Positions 59,212-64,000 of a stretch of 64,000 nucleotides of DNA are shown here, one piece after another. This DNA comes from Thereva unica (lineage: Eukaryota > Arthropoda > Insecta > Diptera > Therevidae). The notes under the pieces are model-generated. The model had not been told where the DNA came from, did no database searches, and was given only the letters and a program-made list of their open reading frames with translations. Both the position numbers and the translations under genes were made by a program. The DNA lies in assembly GCA_949987705.1 (NCBI GenBank), contig OX465285.1, forward strand, positions 92,451,975-92,515,974, read 5' to 3'. How positions within the stretch are numbered: the first letter of the stretch is position 1; each line of letters opens with the position of its first letter.

Positions 59212-60206
59212 ATGCTGCAATCTTTAGTAGCAAGTCTAGACGGACCTTGTATGCGGAATCGGGACTCCAAAATGCTCCCCTGGCTACAGGCACGTCGGAA
59301 ACACAGATTGGGCGTACATAGTATACAAGTAGTGGAAAGATCACTTTCCGAGGATGCCCAAACCCATTTTTGGAACGCTGAAGATCTCGAACATTAGTTG
59401 AGACATCTCATCCACCTCCTAAATAATACATTGGAAGCGGCCTGTCCCATTAGGCAGTACAGGGGTAAACCCAAACCTCCTTGGTGGAAGAATAAGCGTT
59501 TCGAACTAAAGCAAAGCGGTTTAACTTGGAATCGGACTGGGACTACTACAAAGGGCGTCTCAGGGAGTTCAAGTACGAAGTGAGCAAGTCAAAGAGGGAA
59601 TCCTGGAAAACCTTAGAAGGTTTTTCGGACCCCGCAAGACGTAGAAAAGTTCTCTCTAAAAGCCCAATGTGCCAGAAGCTACTGCAACCAACAGGCCAAT
59701 GGATCCAACCAATGGAACAGAAGCAGTCAGCATTGAAACTCTTACTCGATACAAACTTTTCTGGGTCGACATCTCTTGCTGCATCCGCAGAAACAGGTTT
59801 TGGGAGTCCAACTAGTCAATATAATTTAGGTACCATCGACAGACTCATAAACAGGGATTATCTCCTAAGGACCATAGAAGGGTTTAAGTCTAATGGACCG
59901 GACGGAATTTATCCTATTGAAACTCAGAAAGTCAGTGACCTAATTCTAGACTGGCTTGCATGTATCTATAGGAGTTTCCTTCGCCCAAGCTACATTTCAA
60001 CGTCCTCACGGTTGGCGAAGGTTTCTTGCATTCCGAAAACGGGTAAAATCTGATACCGCTATCCAAAGTACTACTTGAAACCTATATGTCTCACATCCTC
60101 ACTCCTCAAGATCCTCGAAAGACTTGTGGAGATTCATATTAAGCCAAGAACTGACAGAAAACTGTTTCCTCCTTCGCACCATGCCTACACAAAAGGTAAA
60201 TCGGTA
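59212..60206 (+). mobile_element. R1/LOA-like retrotransposon, endonuclease end to RT
   Basis: This is the longest retroelement piece in the window. The first frame (59212-59583, with a TAG at 59395) gives LEAACPIRQYRGKPKPPWWK, the end of the endonuclease linker (family: ACPxxxxxxxxxxPWWxxEL). A frameshift near 59525-59580 leads to the 175-codon frame, with SKRESWKTLEGFSDPARRRK (linker), LLDTNFSGS, FKSNGPDGIYPI (RT block 1) and RLAKVSCIPKTGKI (RT block 2). After a TGA at 60051 the same frame continues YRYPKYYLKPICLTSSLLKI, LERLVEIHI and HHAYTKGKSV (block 3). It stops at 60206 where a different repeat begins, so the catalytic YADD, thumb and RNase H are missing here. Confidence 0.85.
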
Positions 60207-60480
60207 TAAGGATATATGCTTGGACCATCTTATAACGCGGCCAGAGAATTATTGGGCGCAGTAGGATTGAGGTCAAGCTGCTATTTGGGTTGGTTACCTT
60301 ACACTACGGCCTGTATTATCACCAATAGAAAATTGGAAGCCCGGAGGTCCCCACTGCAGGTTCTACCTCATGAAGGACTACTTACCACACTAAACCGTCC
60401 CAGTACCTAGCCCACACCAAACTGTCCCAGTACCTACTTTTCAATACCTACTGCCAATACCAATACCTACTGCCAAAAAA
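60207..60480 (+). repeat. Second copy of the dispersed core-bearing repeat
   Basis: ATGCTTGGACCATCTTATAA, AAGCCCGGAGGTCCCCACT and CTCATGAAGGACTACTTA precede core units at 60385 (CCACACTAAACCGTCCCAG, TACCTAG) and 60412 (CCACACCAAACTGTCCCAG, TACCTAC). CAATACCTACTGC then occurs twice. It joins directly to the interrupted retroelement, as at 55500, so this repeat may be a 3' part of a rearranged element of that family. Confidence 0.65.
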
Positions 60481-63264
60481 GTGTGATTGAAAGCCTAAGT
60501 GTGTGACGGAAAGTCCAAGTCCATCATGCAAGCCGTACACGAAACTGCCTAAGCAGCATCCTCATTATCAGCTCTGTTGGAATTGAGTGTTCCCAAACTA
60601 CTTATAGTCCTAGTTTATGTAGGTATATCCATAAAGTGTGTGCCTTAAATTAAAACTCAAACTAAATAAAATAAGGTCAGTACACTAAATCCCTCCTGCG
60701 TGTCCTCCTTCTCTACCTGAGCACTTTGCATTCATTAGTTACTCACTCTCAACGCAAAGTCCCGTCCCTTGACACATTTTTCATAATTTCTAGCGTGATT
60801 TAGAATATATATTAATTTTTTTTTTAATAAATAATTCCTTTTAAGGAACTCTTTACCCACATAAAAAGGATAAAATGTTTTTTTCTATGATTCTCATTTT
60901 GACCCTCGTTAAGGTAAAATGATATCAACCGCAAGGACCTGAAACCTGCCTTAACAGGAAGAAAGCGGCTGGGTGTATCGTGTGATAGAAAAGGGTGAGA
61001 GAGAGCGAGAGTGAGATAGAAATCCAATTACGCAAACATTTTATAAAAGCTCTCCATGGCAATATAGGTGTCAGGACGAATGTTTTGTCGTCGCGCATTC
61101 ACAAGAAGGATATAAGACCTATGATGACGAAGCGTGCCGTCTTTCATGTAAACATAACATCCTTTCTAACAAAGACAAAAACTCAGCACGAACGGTGCAA
61201 AGAGTGTGTCGCGGATAAGGGATGGTCCGTGGATTTTGAGAGAGAGGCAAGCCGAGGGAAATTGTTGGCAGTGGGAGAGGGGTGATAAGGGGAGGGGGTA
61301 AGGAAAAAGACGGGAAAGAGCCCTTTAGATAAATGTAAATGAAAATTGTATCTCATATGCTTTTGACAGCGATTTAAATATTATGAAAAGCTTCACACCC
61401 AAGGCAAGAAGGATACAGCAGGAGAGTCGGCGGGGGTGGGGGATGAACAGGATTCCTTCTTTCTCGCAAAACGTAAATGGGATCATATGCATTCGGATAA
61501 ATTTACCGAGAACGGTATAAGGGGGTAGATGGGGGCGGTTTGGCTGGGTGGTGCTGAAAGATAGGGTGGTGGTATTAAGGTGTTCGCCAGTTCCAACCGA
61601 CCCACCCACCCCCACCCACACCAGGTCGTACTCTTAAGGATATACAAAATTTATAGCGTTCATTCTGGAAAATACATCCTGTGAACCTGAGCTTCGTTTT
61701 ATCTTCTTAGCTGAGCCTATCGAGAGATGGATGTAGGCGCTGAAAGGAACAAAACTCATACAAGCTTTTGTCGAGTATGGTGACTTGTAAATAAGTACTA
61801 GTATTCTTTCGTCCTGTTGTTTCTTCTCCTATGTAATTTTTTTCCACGTATACATCATCCCACCACCTGGATCCCTTTTCCCACCCCCACCACCATGTGT
61901 TTCCTTTTGTTTTCATTTCTGGTTAAACAAAAAAAAAAATGAAACGAATGAAAATAAAATGTTTTTGTGTCTAAAGGGAGAATTTCCATGCTCTGGGAAT
62001 TAGGAAGTCGTGAAGACTTATGGAAATATTTTGAGGATATTTGAATTCTATAATTTCGAAATGTTTCCATTTTTTTTGTCGTCCTGCCTGCTCCTGGAGG
62101 ATTTTTTTTTTCTTCTTCTCTGAAAAGACCGTATAATTTATATATGAATATTTCAGATGGGTATGACACATTTTTATGTGTCACGCAAAAGGATGAATAC
62201 GCGATTTTCGTCGTCGGGGTGTGTGGTTTTTTTGCTGCTCCTGGTACTCCTTCGAAGCGAATTCACATCCTTTTTTTTCACATGCCTGTTTGTTGGTTGG
62301 CGCAACCAAAAAAAAAAAAATATTTAAAATCATTTTCCAACAAAACATTTTTGTTGTTTGTTTATTCATTTTTTTTGCGCTTTCTTTTGGTGAAAGTAAA
62401 AGTAAAAGCAGCCAGAGAAAGGAGAGTGAGAAAGAAAATATGGAATATTAAAAAACATAAAATATAAGGCAATGAAAACCACATTTATCCTATACTTTAA
62501 TGTTAACTGGGGGCCTCTTTTTTTCTGGTGGGGCGGAGGCATTATTTTTGAATTGAGAATTTATATAAATATAAATTTTTTTGTGTTTTGTTTTGTATTC
62601 TCCATTTATATTGCCTTTCTGTGTTGGGAATGCGAACCGAAAAAACGAAGAAAATTAAATGAAATTGAATTAATTTTGAGAGAATAAATTATTTAATGTA
62701 AGAGGATTACGATTTTCGTAATAGGAAATAAATTTTAAATTTTATGGGTACAAGCAATATGAGGGATTTTGTGATTGAATCTTTTGGATTGGTGTAATGT
62801 TTTGGAATATAATAAAAAGATGGTTAGGAATATATGAAATTGATTTCCAGAGCAAAAAAAAATTATATTAAAAATTCATATCGACAAATAACATTTGGAA
62901 TTTCAATTAAATTTGCATAAGGAACTTAATTTACTTTTCATAAATCCAGTCTCAGTTTGAATCCGTTGGTAAACGAAATTTGCTTGGTCTTAACAGGTAT
63001 AACACTCTAATTATTCTAAATTTATACTTAAGCCATAGTTAACTCTTTTTCCAGTCCATAATAAATTACGATATAAAGTTTACTAAAGACTTAGCGTCTC
63101 TGTGGACCAGCTATCATCTTTTTTCAAAGCATAAATTTGGGTGCATCTGTTCTTTTTTTCTGCATATGTTTAGGAGTAATTTTGCATACTTTTAGGATAA
63201 TAGTTTCTAAACAATGGGAAATAGTTGGAAGAAAATTTTTATATTAAATCTGCATGATATACTA
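60481..63264. other. Unassigned spacer, purine- and T-rich tracts
   Basis: No gene is recognised. A GAGAGAGAGCGAGAGTGAG tract lies at 60997-61016, GGGG-rich DNA at 61270-61300 and CCCACCC repeats at 61600-61620. Long A/T runs lie at 61930-62120 and 62305-62320. Frames on both strands of 61855-62467 arise from these runs. Confidence 0.35.
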
Positions 63265-64000
63265 AGGTGACCATACGTCCCGGATTGGACGGGACAGTCC
63301 CGGATTTCCACCTTGCGTCCCGGATTTTTCTACAAGCAATATTTGTCAGATCTTTTGTCCCGGATTGTCCCGAATTTTTGAAAAGGTTCTTATTTTCAAT
63401 ATTTATTTTAAATATATTTCAACTAGATTTATTTTTACAAAATTGGAACCGAAAAAATTGTGCAAATCAAAATACACGGCACGCTTTAAACCAGGGGTTT
63501 TCAACCTAGTGCCCGCGGGCGCATATGTGCCCGCGGAGATATTTAATTGTGCCCGCGACAAAGTGCTGAAATACGAAAAAAAATCTTATAAATAACAAAA
63601 AAAAGTTACTTTAATTTTTAAAATCTTGTTAGATGTAGTGGGAAATTCGCTAAATTGGCTACACTAACATCTGTCTAATCCACCACGCCAATTAGACCCT
63701 TGGCACTGACTTTCGGTTAGGTTACACGATTTGGCCGCCTTTTTATTGTTTTTCTCGCCAAGTAGCTTTGAGTAAAACTGACTTACTTAGTATAAAAAGC
63801 AATAAAATCGCCGCCAAACCGCCATCCAATATGAAAGGAGCCTTAAAATCATGTCTTTCCCGGCGTTTAAATCCGACTTGTGCCCGCCAGTTTGTTTTGC
63901 AATCTCGAATGTGCCCGCACCACAGAACGGTTGGGAGCCCCTGCTTTAAACCATTTGAAGCATGCAGTGAACTCTCGATTCTGCGAATCCCCTCCACCTA
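63265..64000 (+). mobile_element. DNA-transposon end with GTCCCGGATT repeats
   Basis: AAGGTGACCATACGTCCCGG (63266 on) is followed by repeated CGTCCCGGATT, GACAGTCCCGGATTTCC and GTCCCGGATTGTCCCG. Such a GGTGACCATA-CGTCCCGG start is, as far as I recall, a common terminal sequence of hAT-like repeats in animal genomes. Only one end lies inside the window before a younger hAT MITE interrupts the sequence at 63492. Sequence after 63951 may be its continuation. Confidence 0.5.
63492..63943. mobile_element. 452-bp hAT MITE with perfect 8-bp duplication
   Basis: Ends CAGGGGTTTTCAACC and, reversed, CAGGGGCTCCCAACC are hAT-type inverted repeats (12 of 15 match). CTTTAAAC is present exactly on both sides (63484-63491 and 63944-63951), which is the hAT 8-bp target duplication. 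GTGCCCGCGGGC, GTGCCCGCGG and GTGCCCGCGA recur near the left end, and GTGCCCGC twice near the right end, so GCCCGC subterminal repeats face each other. There is no transposase frame; mobilisation in trans is inferred. Confidence 0.92.

Overview
The window reads as non-coding DNA from a large, repeat-rich insect genome, probably dipteran. That assignment rests on AT-rich spacer full of A/T runs, retroelements of the CR1 and R1/LOA-like clades, Tc1/mariner, hAT and Harbinger-like DNA transposons, and tRNA- and 5S rRNA-derived short repeats. The species cannot be named from the sequence alone. I found no complete host gene, no functional RNA gene and no CRISPR array. Nearly all open reading frames are short and chance-like, and those that resemble known proteins are broken transposon genes. 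The window could be deep intron or intergenic space.

Layout. 0-7 kb: an inverted-repeat element (325-709), a CR1-like retroelement fragment (3400-3720), an antisense R1/LOA-like fragment (3900-4445) and a short hairpin. 7-14 kb: a decayed hAT transposase of the zinc-finger-MYM/DUF4371 type on the minus strand (7100-7690), an exon-like minus-strand ORF near 12.5 kb, a dispersed repeat copy near 12.95 kb and the first 5S-like copy (13271-13352). 14-19 kb: a degraded tRNA-like SINE, a CR1-like 3' half (15120-15850), a 5S-like copy (16300-16410), a 13-bp minisatellite, an inverted-repeat element (18153-18604) and an antisense R1-like fragment (18640-19015). 19-35 kb: mostly low-complexity spacer with one RTE-like linker/RT remnant (22900-23320) and a tRNA-derived SINE (28964-29210).

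35-46 kb is the richest part. It holds a mariner transposase end (35421-35610), a minus-strand retroelement C-terminus split by a 1.1-kb composite hAT element with an 8-bp target duplication (37642-38741), two Tc1/mariner-superfamily transposase pseudogenes (38960-39537 and 44470-45200), an inverted-repeat element with 21-bp tandem units (39542-40041), a Harbinger-like element with a Myb/SANT-like reading frame (43527-44296) and a reverse-transcriptase fragment (45770-45990). 48-51 kb carries three more 5S-like copies, two of them as an inverted pair. 53-61 kb carries several fragments of one RNase H-bearing retroelement family in both orientations, a short dispersed repeat and a 245-bp MITE (58939-59183). 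At 63.3-64 kb a 452-bp hAT MITE with a perfect 8-bp target duplication sits just downstream of another transposon end.

These pieces do not act together as a pathway. They record successive insertions, and nesting and target duplications give their order in places. The most notable signal is a set of five dispersed 5S rRNA-like sequences, several of which share changes away from normal 5S. That suggests a 5S-derived SINE or an element built from 5S sequence rather than independent pseudogenes.
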